Below are positions 17,167 to 26,251 of a stretch of DNA of 64,000 nt, one piece after another. A model generated the notes under the pieces. The model saw only the letters and a program-made list of their open reading frames with translations, did no database searches and was not told the origin of the DNA. The first letter of the stretch is position 1; each line of letters starts with the position of its first letter. Both the position numbers and the translations under genes were made by a program. The stretch comes from Paraglaciecola sp. MB-3u-78 (lineage in GTDB: Bacteria > Pseudomonadota > Gammaproteobacteria > Enterobacterales > Alteromonadaceae), in assembly GCF_002835935.1 (NCBI RefSeq), contig NZ_PJCF01000086.1, positions 310,001-374,000 of the forward strand, given 5' to 3'.

Positions 17167-17736
17167 TTGAATACATCAACCAACCTTTTCGATACTTTAA
17201 CTCCGTTACTCGAACGTAACAATATCTTAACCACAGCTGCAGAAGTACAAGGCATGTTTTGTGGCATGTTAGGTGGGGGGATGCCATTAGAATGCCAAGA
17301 TTGGCTAGAGCCCCTCGCTGATTTTATTCACCAAGGTGAGATGTTTTCCAAAGAGGTAGACGCAGCGTTCAAAAGTCTTTTCGACAGTACATGCCAGCAG
17401 TTGGTAGAAAACGATTTTGCACTTGTGCTGTGTTTACCAGAGGATTCAACGCCCATAAACGAGCGTGGCCAAGCTTTATTAAATTGGGTACAAGGGTTTA
17501 TGCTTGGTTTTGGTTTACATCAGGATGATTTAACCGGTTGTTCTGACGATGTCAAAGAAGCCCTAAACGATTTTGCAGAAATTGCCCGTATGGATGATGA
17601 AATGAGTGAAAATGAGGAGTCAGAACAGGCTTTGTTTGAAGTGATGGAATATGTGAGAGTGACCGCTATGTTATGTTTTAACGAGTTAGGTAAGTCACCG
17701 GAACAACAACAAAGTGAACCCAAAACGGTTCACTAG
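17167..17736 (+). CDS. ygfB: UPF0149 family protein YgfB
   Basis: A 189-residue cytoplasmic protein of the YgfB/UPF0149 family, an all-helical protein of incompletely known function. Characteristic features are AAEVQGMFCGMLGGG near residue 30 and the acidic C-terminal half with WVQGFMLGFGL and a DFAEIARMD segment. The start is a TTG at 17167 preceded by GAGAGA; no ATG lies near. It begins the plus-strand block ygfB-pepP-ubiI, divergent from 6S RNA, as in E. coli. zapA, which normally sits between ygfB and ssrS, is not found here. Confidence 0.92.
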   Translation: MNTSTNLFDTLTPLLERNNILTTAAEVQGMFCGMLGGGMPLECQDWLEPLADFIHQGEMFSKEVDAAFKSLFDSTCQQLVENDFALVLCLPEDSTPINERGQALLNWVQGFMLGFGLHQDDLTGCSDDVKEALNDFAEIARMDDEMSENEESEQALFEVMEYVRVTAMLCFNELGKSPEQQQSEPKTVH

Positions 17737-17808
17737 ACGTTTATAAAGACATTCATTTAAATAAGTCTAGTTTTTTCGTAAACAGTAAAGTGAGTCAGAT
17801 CATTGCCC

Positions 17809-19128
17809 ATGGATAACACTGAATTTTTAACTCGTCAAAAATGTCTATTAGAACAAATGCAGCCTAACAGTATTTGTTTGGTTCCCGCGTCAAACTTAGT
17901 CACGCGTAGTCGCGATACTGAGTATCCATTTCGTCAAGACAGTTATTTTCAATATTTGTGTGCTTTCCCTGAGCCAGAAGCCTGGTTGGTATTGTCTAAT
18001 CATCAAAAATATTCACAGGGATTGTGCGTTTTATTCTGCTTAGATAAAGACCCTTCCATGGAAATTTGGCATGGGCGCAGAGTGGGTCCAAAACACGCCA
18101 AGCAGCAATATCCAGTCAACATGGCCTTTGCGTTAGATGATTTAGATGAGCAGTTATTAGATTTGATTGATGGCCATCAAAACATCTATTTTGCTCAAGG
18201 ACATAACCATGATGCAGATGACCTTGTGTTTTCGTTATTGCAAGCATTACGTGATGCCCCAAAACAAAGTAAACAGGCTCCTTCTAGTCTGATCGATGTT
18301 CGAATCATCCTAGATGAAATGCGCTTAATTAAGTCTACTAATGAAATAAACATGATGCGTCAGGCGGCAGCTGTTGCAACCCAAGCACATATCCGGGCCA
18401 TGCAATTTGTTGAGTCCGGTAAAAATGAATATCACCTTGAAGCAGAGATTCATCATGAATTTGCTATGCAAGGCGCTAAATATCCAGCCTATGGCACTAT
18501 AGTTGGGGCCGGTGATAATGCTTGTATTTTGCATTACACCGAAAATAATCAAGCTTTAAAAGCCGGCGATCTCGTTTTAATTGATGCAGGTTGCGAATGG
18601 CAAGGTTATGCATCGGATATTACCCGTACATTCCCTGTTTCTGGCACGTTTTCAACGGAGCAAAAGCAACTTTATCAACTGGTGTTGAATGCGCAACTTG
18701 CTGCCTTTGACATGATTAAGCCTAACAATACTATTAAGCAGGCTAGTGATGTAGCAATTGCGGTGATCACTCAAGGTTTGATTGATTTGCATATATTGAA
18801 AGGGGAATTAGCCGACAATATTGAACAACAAACCTATCGTAAGTTTTACATGCACGGTCTAAGTCATTGGCTTGGTTTAGATGTTCACGATGTGGGTCAT
18901 TACAAAATAGATGGTCAAGACCGACCGCTAAAACCTGGAATGGTACTTACGATTGAACCTGGTCTTTATATCGCGCCTGATGCAGACGTTGCGAGCAAAT
19001 GGTGTGGCATAGGTATTCGTATTGAAGACAATTTACTGATAACCCAAACTGGTCACGAAAATCTGACTATAGCTGCACCTAAAACCATCAGCGATATTGA
19101 AGCACTGATGCTAAACAAGAGCGGCTAA
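17809..19128 (+). CDS. pepP: Xaa-Pro aminopeptidase
   Basis: A cytoplasmic M24B metallopeptidase that removes N-terminal residues preceding proline. The protein has an N-terminal creatinase-like domain followed by the pita-bread catalytic domain. The metal ligands are visible: Asp in LIDAGCEW and SDITRTFP, His in MHGLSHWLGLDVHDVG, Glu in TIEPGLYI and Glu in GIRIEDN. Length is normal for PepP (about 440 residues). I chose ATG 17809 over an in-frame TTG two codons upstream. It is separated from ygfB by about 70 bases and followed by ubiI after 4 bases. Confidence 0.95.
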   Translation: MDNTEFLTRQKCLLEQMQPNSICLVPASNLVTRSRDTEYPFRQDSYFQYLCAFPEPEAWLVLSNHQKYSQGLCVLFCLDKDPSMEIWHGRRVGPKHAKQQYPVNMAFALDDLDEQLLDLIDGHQNIYFAQGHNHDADDLVFSLLQALRDAPKQSKQAPSSLIDVRIILDEMRLIKSTNEINMMRQAAAVATQAHIRAMQFVESGKNEYHLEAEIHHEFAMQGAKYPAYGTIVGAGDNACILHYTENNQALKAGDLVLIDAGCEWQGYASDITRTFPVSGTFSTEQKQLYQLVLNAQLAAFDMIKPNNTIKQASDVAIAVITQGLIDLHILKGELADNIEQQTYRKFYMHGLSHWLGLDVHDVGHYKIDGQDRPLKPGMVLTIEPGLYIAPDADVASKWCGIGIRIEDNLLITQTGHENLTIAAPKTISDIEALMLNKSG

Positions 19129-19132
19129 CAGC

Positions 19133-20347
19133 ATGCGTGGATTCGATATTATTGTAGTGGGTGGCGGCACAGTAGGCTTGACTCAAGCTCTCGCTTTAAA
19201 AAATAGTGGGCTCTCGGTTGCGGTTGTTGAAAGCCATGTTAGTGAGTCTATGCCAAGTGGTGATCCTCAGTTGCGAGTGAGTGCACTTACGCTAGCTTCA
19301 GAGAATATTTTACAAAACGTAGGTGCTTGGCAACATTTAGACCTTAACAGGTTATGCAGTTATGTGAATATGCAAGTGTGGGATCAAGACAGTTTTGGAA
19401 AAATCGCGTTTTCTGCTGACCAAGTTCAAAAAAAGCAACTCGGTCATATTGTTGAAAATCAGGCTATTAGGCATAGTTTATGGACCCAAGCCCAGAACAG
19501 TAGCCATATTGAATTACTGGCCCCTAAAAAAATTAAGCAATTGGTTTTTGGACAACAAGAATGTTTTATTACCTTAGACGACAATAGCCAGTTAACTGCT
19601 AGATTAGTCATAGGTGCTGATGGCGCTAATTCGATAGTCAAAAAACAAGCAAACTTAGCACAAACATTCTGGGATTATGATCAACATGCGATAGTTGCAA
19701 CGGTTAAAACTATTTTGCCCCACAATCACACCGCTAGGCAGATTTTCACTCCCACTGGACCTTTGGCTTTCTTGCCTTTATGGGATGAATATCATTGTTC
19801 TATTGTGTGGTCACAAGATGAACCTAAAGCAGCCGAACTGCTCAAACTCTCAAATCAAGAATTTAATAAATCTCTGACTGCAGCATTTGATTGCACCTTA
19901 GGTTTATGTGAACTCGTGAGTGACAGGCAAAGCTATCCCCTTAAAATGCGTTACACACGCCAGTGGGTAGGTAATAGAGTCGCTATTATTGGCGACGCTG
20001 CACATACGATCCACCCTTTGGCTGGTCAGGGTGCCAATCTAGGTATATCGGATGCCGCTGCTTTGGCTGAACAGATTATTAAGTTGGTCGAACAAGACAA
20101 GGATTTTGGTTTAGCTAAAAATTTAAGACCTTTTGAGCGTTGGCGTAAAACTGAAGCCGTTAAAATGGTGGCAGCAATGGAGGGTTTTAAGCGTTTATTT
20201 GCTGGAGATCAATCTGTTAAGAAATTAATCAGAGATACTGGATTAAGTTTGGCTAATCACTCATTATTTACGAAACAAAAAATCATTCAACATGCCATGG
20301 GTCTTGAAGGTGAACTGCCTGAACTCGCTAAAGTGCGTTCAGATTAA
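19133..20347 (+). CDS. ubiI: FAD-dependent 2-octaprenylphenol hydroxylase UbiI
   Basis: A flavin monooxygenase of ubiquinone synthesis. The FAD-binding GxGxxG is in VVGGGTVGLTQAL, the LVIGADGANS motif is central, and the GD motif is in AIIGDAAHTIHPLAGQGANLG. The middle and the C-terminus (QLRVSAL, VWDQDSFGKI, LGHIVENQAIRHSLW, AMEGFKRLF) match UbiI (VisC) better than UbiH, so I name it ubiI. In E. coli the order is pepP-ubiH-ubiI; here pepP is followed directly by this gene 4 bases later, so ubiH must be elsewhere or absent. Confidence 0.88.
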   Translation: MRGFDIIVVGGGTVGLTQALALKNSGLSVAVVESHVSESMPSGDPQLRVSALTLASENILQNVGAWQHLDLNRLCSYVNMQVWDQDSFGKIAFSADQVQKKQLGHIVENQAIRHSLWTQAQNSSHIELLAPKKIKQLVFGQQECFITLDDNSQLTARLVIGADGANSIVKKQANLAQTFWDYDQHAIVATVKTILPHNHTARQIFTPTGPLAFLPLWDEYHCSIVWSQDEPKAAELLKLSNQEFNKSLTAAFDCTLGLCELVSDRQSYPLKMRYTRQWVGNRVAIIGDAAHTIHPLAGQGANLGISDAAALAEQIIKLVEQDKDFGLAKNLRPFERWRKTEAVKMVAAMEGFKRLFAGDQSVKKLIRDTGLSLANHSLFTKQKIIQHAMGLEGELPELAKVRSD

Positions 20348-20402
20348 GAATTTGTGTTTTTAAGTTTCAACAGCCGTGATTTATATTTAAAAGGAATATT
20401 CA

Positions 20403-20693
20403 GTGAATAAAATTTTTATTGTTAGCGCTTTAACCCTAACACTTGTTGCTTGTGGCTCTCATCAAGCACCCGCTTACGAAACAGACAAACGCCCAGAAGA
20501 CCGAGGTGAATATACTGGTGTGGCTGGTGTGGTTCAAAAGCAAAAAGATCAAGCTTACATGGCTAACCAAGCCAACAAATTGAGATGCCAAGATTCGCGA
20601 TTAGATTTGGTTGATGCCGAGGCTGAAGGGGATATCAATATGATCCGTCAAGTCAAAGCCAGAGTCCAAAAAAATTGTGTGGTAGAAAATTAG
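20403..20693 (+). CDS. Small lipoprotein, uncharacterised
   Basis: A 96-residue protein beginning with a GTG preceded by AAGGA. It has a short lipoprotein signal with lipobox LVAC and the lipidated Cys at residue 17. The mature part is charged, with three basic/acidic helices and two further cysteines (LRCQD and KNCVV) that could form a disulfide in the periplasm. It lies downstream of ubiI and just ahead of ybaK, without an obvious functional link to either. Confidence 0.75.
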   Translation: MNKIFIVSALTLTLVACGSHQAPAYETDKRPEDRGEYTGVAGVVQKQKDQAYMANQANKLRCQDSRLDLVDAEAEGDINMIRQVKARVQKNCVVEN

Positions 20694-20711
20694 TCGTTGG
20701 AACATGGTCTT

Positions 20712-21179
20712 ATGACCCCCGCGATTAACTGTGCCAAAAAGGCAAAAATTGAATATACCCTTCATCAATACGACCATGACAGTAGTAATGCTTCTTATGG
20801 ACCGGAAGCAGCCGAAAAACTGGGCGTATTGCCTGAGCGTGTATTTAAAACCCTAGTGGTTAAACTCGATGCCACCCAGCTAGTTGTTGCCATACTGCCA
20901 GTTAATTCTATGTTGAGTATGAAGAATGTTGTCAAGGCTTGCGGTGGTCGAAAGGCTGAAATGGCGGATAAAGTTGAAGTGCAACGCAGTTCGGGTTACG
21001 TATTAGGTGGTGTGAGTCCTCTTGGACAGAAAAAGTCTTTGAAGACCGTTATTGATCAGTCTGCCCAACAGTATCCAACTATCTATGTGAGTGGTGGCCG
21101 TAGAGGACTTGAAATAGAGTTAAATGCGCTAGACTTGCAAACCCTTACACTGGCTACATTCGCGCCACTATCACAGTGA
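20712..21179 (+). CDS. ybaK: Cys-tRNA(Pro)/Cys-tRNA(Cys) deacylase YbaK
   Basis: A trans-editing protein of the INS superfamily that hydrolyses Cys mischarged onto tRNA(Pro). The single domain has the conserved Lys in RVFKTLVVKLD, the KKSLKTVID stretch and YVSGGRRGLEIEL near the end. I place the start at ATG 20712; an in-frame TTG five codons upstream is less likely. The stop overlaps an in-frame GTG of the next gene, suggesting coupled translation with the downstream permease. Confidence 0.92.
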   Translation: MTPAINCAKKAKIEYTLHQYDHDSSNASYGPEAAEKLGVLPERVFKTLVVKLDATQLVVAILPVNSMLSMKNVVKACGGRKAEMADKVEVQRSSGYVLGGVSPLGQKKSLKTVIDQSAQQYPTIYVSGGRRGLEIELNALDLQTLTLATFAPLSQ

Positions 21180-21181
21180 CT

Positions 21182-21934
21182 ATGCTGGAGTTATTTGGAT
21201 ATTCCCTTAGTTATTCTAGTTTGGCGCTACTGTTTTTAGTGGCGTTTTTTATTGGTATGGCAAAAACCGGTGTCCATGGCATATCCATGTTTGCGGTGCC
21301 TTTGTTAGCCATTATGTTCGGCGGTAAAAGCTCAGCAGGTCTTATGTTACCTATGTTGATTATGGCTGACCTGTTTGCAGTGAAGTATTACCATAGAGAT
21401 GCCAACTGGGGATACTTGTTCAAACTATTCCCTTCTGCAGCCATTGGTGTATTAGTGGGTACTTGGCTTGGTAATGTAATCGATGACCAAGTATTTAGAA
21501 CCATCATGAGTGTTATTATCTTTGTTAGTTTGGCCATTATGTTGTGGATGGAAAAAGGTGACAAAGGCGCCATTCCCGATTATCTTTGGTTTGCATTATT
21601 GATGGGGTTATTGGGTGGGGTCACGACTATGATTGGCAATCTAGCAGGCTCGGTTATGGCTCTGTATCTACTCAGTATGCGTTTACCTAAGAATGAATAT
21701 ATTGGTACAGCAGCGTGGTTTTTTCTAGCCATCAATCTGTTCAAAGTACCCTTTCATGTATTCAGTTGGCAAAGTATTGATGTGAACTCTTTTCTACTTA
21801 ACCTTATATGTTTACCTTTTATTGCTTTAGGTGCTTGGTCTGGTATTTGGCTAGTTAAACGCATTCCTGAAAAATACTATCGCTGGCTGGTGATTGGCAT
21901 GACGGGCGTCGCGTCAATTTTAATGTTGGTTTAG
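21182..21934 (+). CDS. TauE/SafE (TSUP) family membrane permease
   Basis: An inner-membrane protein of about 250 residues with seven to eight hydrophobic helices. The N-terminal repeat has FFIGMAKTGVHGISMFAVPLLA and the second repeat LMGLLGGVTTMIGNLAGSVMALYLLSMRLP, the internal duplication typical of the family. Members export or import small anions such as sulfite, sulfonates or organosulfur compounds; the substrate here is unknown. The start is ATG 21182 (or GTG 21176, inside ybaK). It is convergent with the next block, 16 bases away. Confidence 0.88.
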   Translation: MLELFGYSLSYSSLALLFLVAFFIGMAKTGVHGISMFAVPLLAIMFGGKSSAGLMLPMLIMADLFAVKYYHRDANWGYLFKLFPSAAIGVLVGTWLGNVIDDQVFRTIMSVIIFVSLAIMLWMEKGDKGAIPDYLWFALLMGLLGGVTTMIGNLAGSVMALYLLSMRLPKNEYIGTAAWFFLAINLFKVPFHVFSWQSIDVNSFLLNLICLPFIALGAWSGIWLVKRIPEKYYRWLVIGMTGVASILMLV

Positions 21935-21950
21935 TACATTACAAGTTAAG

Positions 21951-23870
21951 CTAAAACAGCTTCCGTTCCAGCCATAACATACTCATAGATACCACTAACA
22001 ACCCCCAAAACCAGTCTTTATCAAGGGATTTCACTGACTGTTTGTTAAACTGCTTTGGGTTGTGTTGTTTCGCCATGTTTTGGCTCGCGTGCTGTTTTTG
22101 CGTTTGTTGCCATACGGGCCAATCTTCCTCAGCATGGGCATATAACCAAGTATTTATTAACGAGCTTTGATCATGTTGTGAATTGGCTAACCCTCTGTTT
22201 TTCCACCAAGCAAGCTTGTGCCATCCTTCATTCGCGGGCCATATTGTGAGGCATTGTTGCTCGGTTGGTAAAAAGTCCTCAGTCAATATTGTGGGCTGCG
22301 TGTTTTGATTATGGGTAGCAATACCGGAAGCTGAACCACCGAGTAAACATCTTTGCACCGCCTGATTGACCAAAAGTAACGTGTCGGATTGAGTATTTAG
22401 CCAATAGGGGGGCTGTTTGGGTCTGGCTAAGCTATAGATGACATTCTGCCAATAGTGACTATATTGTTCGGTCAACCCCGAAGTCTGCCAGCCATAAGTA
22501 GCATTAATAAGTGATACTGCCACTTGCCCCAATCCTATTTTGCTACGAGATACCAATATTCGGGCTTCGTTATTTTGTACCAAATATGAACTTTCAGCGG
22601 AAGTTATCGTGGCTTTTACTAATGGTATGGCCTGTTCAATGTTGCTATGTGGCCAATTAGGGATAGCTGAATAATTTGCCACATCTAAAGGTTGAATATG
22701 AATATCCAAAAGCCAGTTAAGTGATGCCACTGGCCAAGCGTTGACGAGTTCATTGTCGGCAACAATATATACACCCAAACCATTTTTAATCGCTGTTTGC
22801 AAGGCATGCATCTGCTTTACTGGCAGTGATAGTAAGGCGCGACCATCAATCAGCAGCCAATCAAAGTAAGCTAATGTTTGCTTACTAAATACTGGGGTGA
22901 TATGTGGTAATGTTTCTGTGTTTAGGTTGATATTTTGTTGGATATCTTTATTTTGACTAATTTGTGTCAAGACCCTTATTTGACTACCCAATGCCGCCGC
23001 CCAGTTCTTTAATTGTCGCGTTTCAAAAGAAGGCGCCGATTGTTTAATAAGTATTTTAACAGGTGCTGGCTGGGTAACTGAAAACGCAATAGGTTCATCT
23101 GCTAAAAGTGTAGTATCGCCAGATTTGTATAGTTGTAGACGATAGACCCACTGCCCAGTAATTTTTGCTGGAAAGCTTAAGGTAAAACGTTCTGCAGCTT
23201 TAAGCCTTATTGTATCGACGATTTCTCCTACTGGGTCCAACAAACTCAGTTGATAAATGGTATCTGCTGCAGGATCACCAGTGCCTTGCAGTTGCCCTTG
23301 TACTTCGATAAATTGTCCTACAACAGACTCTTTCGACCATTGCATATTCACTAGTCCGACAGCTGGCTTGGATGGGGTAAAGGTCACTGAAATATTCGCA
23401 AACGCTTCGTCCATCAAAAGTTGCAGATCTTGCCACTGGGTTAAACTAAGCCCATCGCCTAAGACATGCAGATTATCAAACCTAGGTTGGTGAGATAACA
23501 ATTGTGATGGAACATCAAGTAGGGTAGCGACATCTAATATATTGTGGTCATCTATGGATTTAACTGCCTCACGAAGTACAAAAACAGATTGTTCTCTGTC
23601 TATTTTGTTTAACTGTTGAGGCGTTGTGCCTTTAGTCACGAGATAAGTGACTGACGCTTGGTTACTTATTATATGTATATCAAAGGCCAATCCAACCACC
23701 ATCAAAGCGGCAACAGTGTTAACGACTAACACCCCCGCCAGCCTGATTCTTTTGTGTTTTAGACGTTGCTTAGCAAAGTAACAACTGATCATTAAGCCAA
23801 TCATCAACAGTAACATCGAGACACTTGCTGTTATTGGATAGTGAGAAAATAACCCTAGTGAGAAAGTCAT
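21951..23870 (-). CDS. Large membrane protein of the MoxR/BatA cluster
   Basis: 639 residues with two N-terminal membrane helices (about 13-30 and 42-63) and one C-terminal helix just before the end (WGLLVVSMSMLWL). Between them lies a periplasmic-side region of about 540 residues that includes beta-rich segments and a part resembling the class I amidotransferase-like fold often found in such cluster proteins; no catalytic triad can be assigned. This topology is like BatA-type proteins and their partners. It is the last gene of the block, overlapping the preceding gene by 4 bases. Specific function unknown. Confidence 0.7.
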   Translation of the reverse strand: MTFSLGLFSHYPITASVSMLLLMIGLMISCYFAKQRLKHKRIRLAGVLVVNTVAALMVVGLAFDIHIISNQASVTYLVTKGTTPQQLNKIDREQSVFVLREAVKSIDDHNILDVATLLDVPSQLLSHQPRFDNLHVLGDGLSLTQWQDLQLLMDEAFANISVTFTPSKPAVGLVNMQWSKESVVGQFIEVQGQLQGTGDPAADTIYQLSLLDPVGEIVDTIRLKAAERFTLSFPAKITGQWVYRLQLYKSGDTTLLADEPIAFSVTQPAPVKILIKQSAPSFETRQLKNWAAALGSQIRVLTQISQNKDIQQNINLNTETLPHITPVFSKQTLAYFDWLLIDGRALLSLPVKQMHALQTAIKNGLGVYIVADNELVNAWPVASLNWLLDIHIQPLDVANYSAIPNWPHSNIEQAIPLVKATITSAESSYLVQNNEARILVSRSKIGLGQVAVSLINATYGWQTSGLTEQYSHYWQNVIYSLARPKQPPYWLNTQSDTLLLVNQAVQRCLLGGSASGIATHNQNTQPTILTEDFLPTEQQCLTIWPANEGWHKLAWWKNRGLANSQHDQSSLINTWLYAHAEEDWPVWQQTQKQHASQNMAKQHNPKQFNKQSVKSLDKDWFWGLLVVSMSMLWLERKLF

Positions 23871-26251
23871 GGTTGCGACTCATTTTTCAGCACTTTTTCT
23901 AGCTCTTTTTTTAGTACTGTTTCTCGCACTACTTTCTGCATTTTTTCATGCTGTTGTAAAAATGCCTGGTACTGTTGCAGCATAGTGTTCTGTAAAGAAT
24001 AGGTTGTTTGTCGCGTTGTTGGTGCCGCGATAGGCGAAGGCAATGTTTGCCACAACTTCTTTATCAGAGCGGTGCTACAACCCTTACAATTATGTAAATC
24101 AAAAGAGTTGGCTTGCTGCATTTTTTCCAAGGTAGCGATAAAATTAATGTCATTAGGATTTGCCGTTAATTGCTCAGAAAAATATGCTTTTACGTTTTCT
24201 AGACTCTTTGTTTGCTCAGTTGTTAAGGCTTTAGAGCTCCATTGGTCCGAGTGTTGGTTGAGTGTATTAAGTAAAAATACAATTGATGGCATTGATGGCA
24301 TAGTTGAGTTTGTTTTAAGTGTTTGTTCATCACGCTGATAACTAAGGATGTCTGATAAATCACCCTGATAACGGCGTTTTTCCGATACTGGGGGCGGTTC
24401 AAAGCCTAAACGTTTAACATAAATACGATCGGCTTGTTTAGCTCGGTTTAGGAAAGCCAAGGCTTGACTTTCAAAGGGTAGGGCAAGCTCAGGTTCTGAT
24501 AGCAGTAGATGCAATTCAGCCTGCCACATATTGGCAATGGCGCGTTTCATAAGTAGTTTGGGGCTTGGCAGTCCTTTTTTGATGAAATTGCCATCGTCGG
24601 CTTCACCATGGGCGTGTCCAAACTGCTCAATAATTTGATTATAGCCAGATTTATCAGTCTGCTCTGATTGATGCTCTGCGCCATCGTGTTCATGTTCCGC
24701 AGCCGTTTGTGGTGATTTTTCATTGGCATATTCGTCATGTCCATCATGTGTTATCTCGGGGCCGGCCTCCATTGATTGAAGAGTACCACTATCAAATTCA
24801 TCACCTAAGAACTGACCATATTTTTGTTTAAGAAAGCTTTGTGATGCGCCTAGTTCACGAGATATGCGATTAAAGTTTTCAATGGAGATATTTGGTTTGT
24901 CGGCGACTAATTCTTTGGTTTCGATAATAATTTGTCTCTGACTTTTAAAATACTCTGGCATAAAATCCATGAGCAAGCCATCTGCTAACACTGTCTGTTC
25001 TTCTTCTTCGAGCCACCGAATGATTTTGCTAGCGGAGTGACTTTGTTGAGCAATTGGCAGGCGGTTATCCCAGGCTCTAATACTGAAATATAGTTCGTCA
25101 CCGGGCTGCATACCCAGTTCAACTAAATCCCAGTTTTTAAAGAAATATGCTTTGTCCTCGACCTCTGATTGGGTATCAAATTGGAAGCTTTGATCGCGAA
25201 ATTTGACCGCTTCTCCAGAGCCACTAGCAATAGACGCCAGTATTTCAACACGCCCTATACCAAAGTCATCTTCGATTGATACTGTCGCTTGCACGTTAGG
25301 AATGGCATTTTTAGCTAATTCGGTAATCGTCCCAGTGGGCGCGATAAAACGAATGCTCGGTTTGGTGTCTGCGGTGACAGCAAGGGTGTGTATATCACCC
25401 AACATTATCTCATCAACAGCAATATGATAAACACCTGATTGATTTAACGTTGCACTGCTTAAGTAAACATTGTCAGCTTGTTTAATGAGCGAGATACGTT
25501 GTTTGTCTGGAAGCATAATAGACAAATTCTTTTGCTTATTGACCCCATTAACCTCATTGACCTCAGCGACGCCTGTGAACTGAAGTCGCCATGTGACGGT
25601 TGAGCCTGCAATTAATGCTAAGTTCAAGTCTGATGTTTGCCAAGGTGCCAAACCGGTGTAACTGGGTGCAGTGACAGTGATACTTTTAACCTCAAATTGA
25701 ATAGGTTTGATAGGTTTAGAGAGGTCACTCATCTCTTGAGTCTTAGTGGCATCATTTTCAATTAAAAGACCTGACGGGATGATTTGCAGCAATGTAAAAA
25801 TGAGTAACGCTATAGCATTAAGCAGTAAAGGCTTAGTGGATGAATACTTTGGTAAGTGTGAATCAATACCGGTGGTTAATAATTTGTCTACTTGCGGCTG
25901 AATTCGGTTTTTTTGCAATTGTTGCAAGGTCGTTAGAGTGCTATTTGGCAGTAAAATCAGTTCTGCACTTTCTTCACATTCGCTGAATTGTCGATTCAGA
26001 TGTAGCAGTATTTTGTTCGCCGTAATATTTTGATATTGTTTACTTCGTGAATACACCAACGCAGCAAAACTTATCATGAGAACAACTGCTGTGATTGGCC
26101 AAACAACCCAATCAGTGATCCAGTAAACAGGTATACCGACACAAATGCCAATCAAAAGGGTGTATGCGAGTTTTTGCCATAACCATCTTCGCCTAAGGTG
26201 AATGACAATCTTATTCAGTGTTTTGTTTTCTGTGTTTGGCGAACTAGACAA
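23867..26251 (-). CDS. DUF4175-like membrane protein with His/acidic-rich segment
   Basis: 794 residues. Two closely spaced N-terminal helices and a third near residues 145-165 are followed by a large extracytoplasmic region with beta-sandwich-like parts (ITVTAPSYTGLAPWQ is typical of DUF4175-like proteins) and a long helical C-terminus rich in Gln and Lys. A segment at about residues 495-555 is dense in His, Glu and Asp (HDGHDE, HEHDGAEHQSE, FGHAHGEADD), and a CKGC motif lies near residue 728. It directly abuts the BatA-like gene and overlaps the next. I infer an envelope role with the cluster; metal binding is a guess from composition. Confidence 0.68.
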   Translation of the reverse strand: MSSSPNTENKTLNKIVIHLRRRWLWQKLAYTLLIGICVGIPVYWITDWVVWPITAVVLMISFAALVYSRSKQYQNITANKILLHLNRQFSECEESAELILLPNSTLTTLQQLQKNRIQPQVDKLLTTGIDSHLPKYSSTKPLLLNAIALLIFTLLQIIPSGLLIENDATKTQEMSDLSKPIKPIQFEVKSITVTAPSYTGLAPWQTSDLNLALIAGSTVTWRLQFTGVAEVNEVNGVNKQKNLSIMLPDKQRISLIKQADNVYLSSATLNQSGVYHIAVDEIMLGDIHTLAVTADTKPSIRFIAPTGTITELAKNAIPNVQATVSIEDDFGIGRVEILASIASGSGEAVKFRDQSFQFDTQSEVEDKAYFFKNWDLVELGMQPGDELYFSIRAWDNRLPIAQQSHSASKIIRWLEEEEQTVLADGLLMDFMPEYFKSQRQIIIETKELVADKPNISIENFNRISRELGASQSFLKQKYGQFLGDEFDSGTLQSMEAGPEITHDGHDEYANEKSPQTAAEHEHDGAEHQSEQTDKSGYNQIIEQFGHAHGEADDGNFIKKGLPSPKLLMKRAIANMWQAELHLLLSEPELALPFESQALAFLNRAKQADRIYVKRLGFEPPPVSEKRRYQGDLSDILSYQRDEQTLKTNSTMPSMPSIVFLLNTLNQHSDQWSSKALTTEQTKSLENVKAYFSEQLTANPNDINFIATLEKMQQANSFDLHNCKGCSTALIKKLWQTLPSPIAAPTTRQTTYSLQNTMLQQYQAFLQQHEKMQKVVRETVLKKELEKVLKNESQP

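Noticed and set aside
17000-17290. zapA on the minus strand between ygfB and 6S RNA
   Set aside because: The minus-strand frames overlapping the ygfB start have no ZapA features; they are shadows of ygfB.
19133-20347. Naming the flavin hydroxylase ubiH
   Set aside because: Internal and C-terminal sequence fits UbiI (VisC) better than UbiH.
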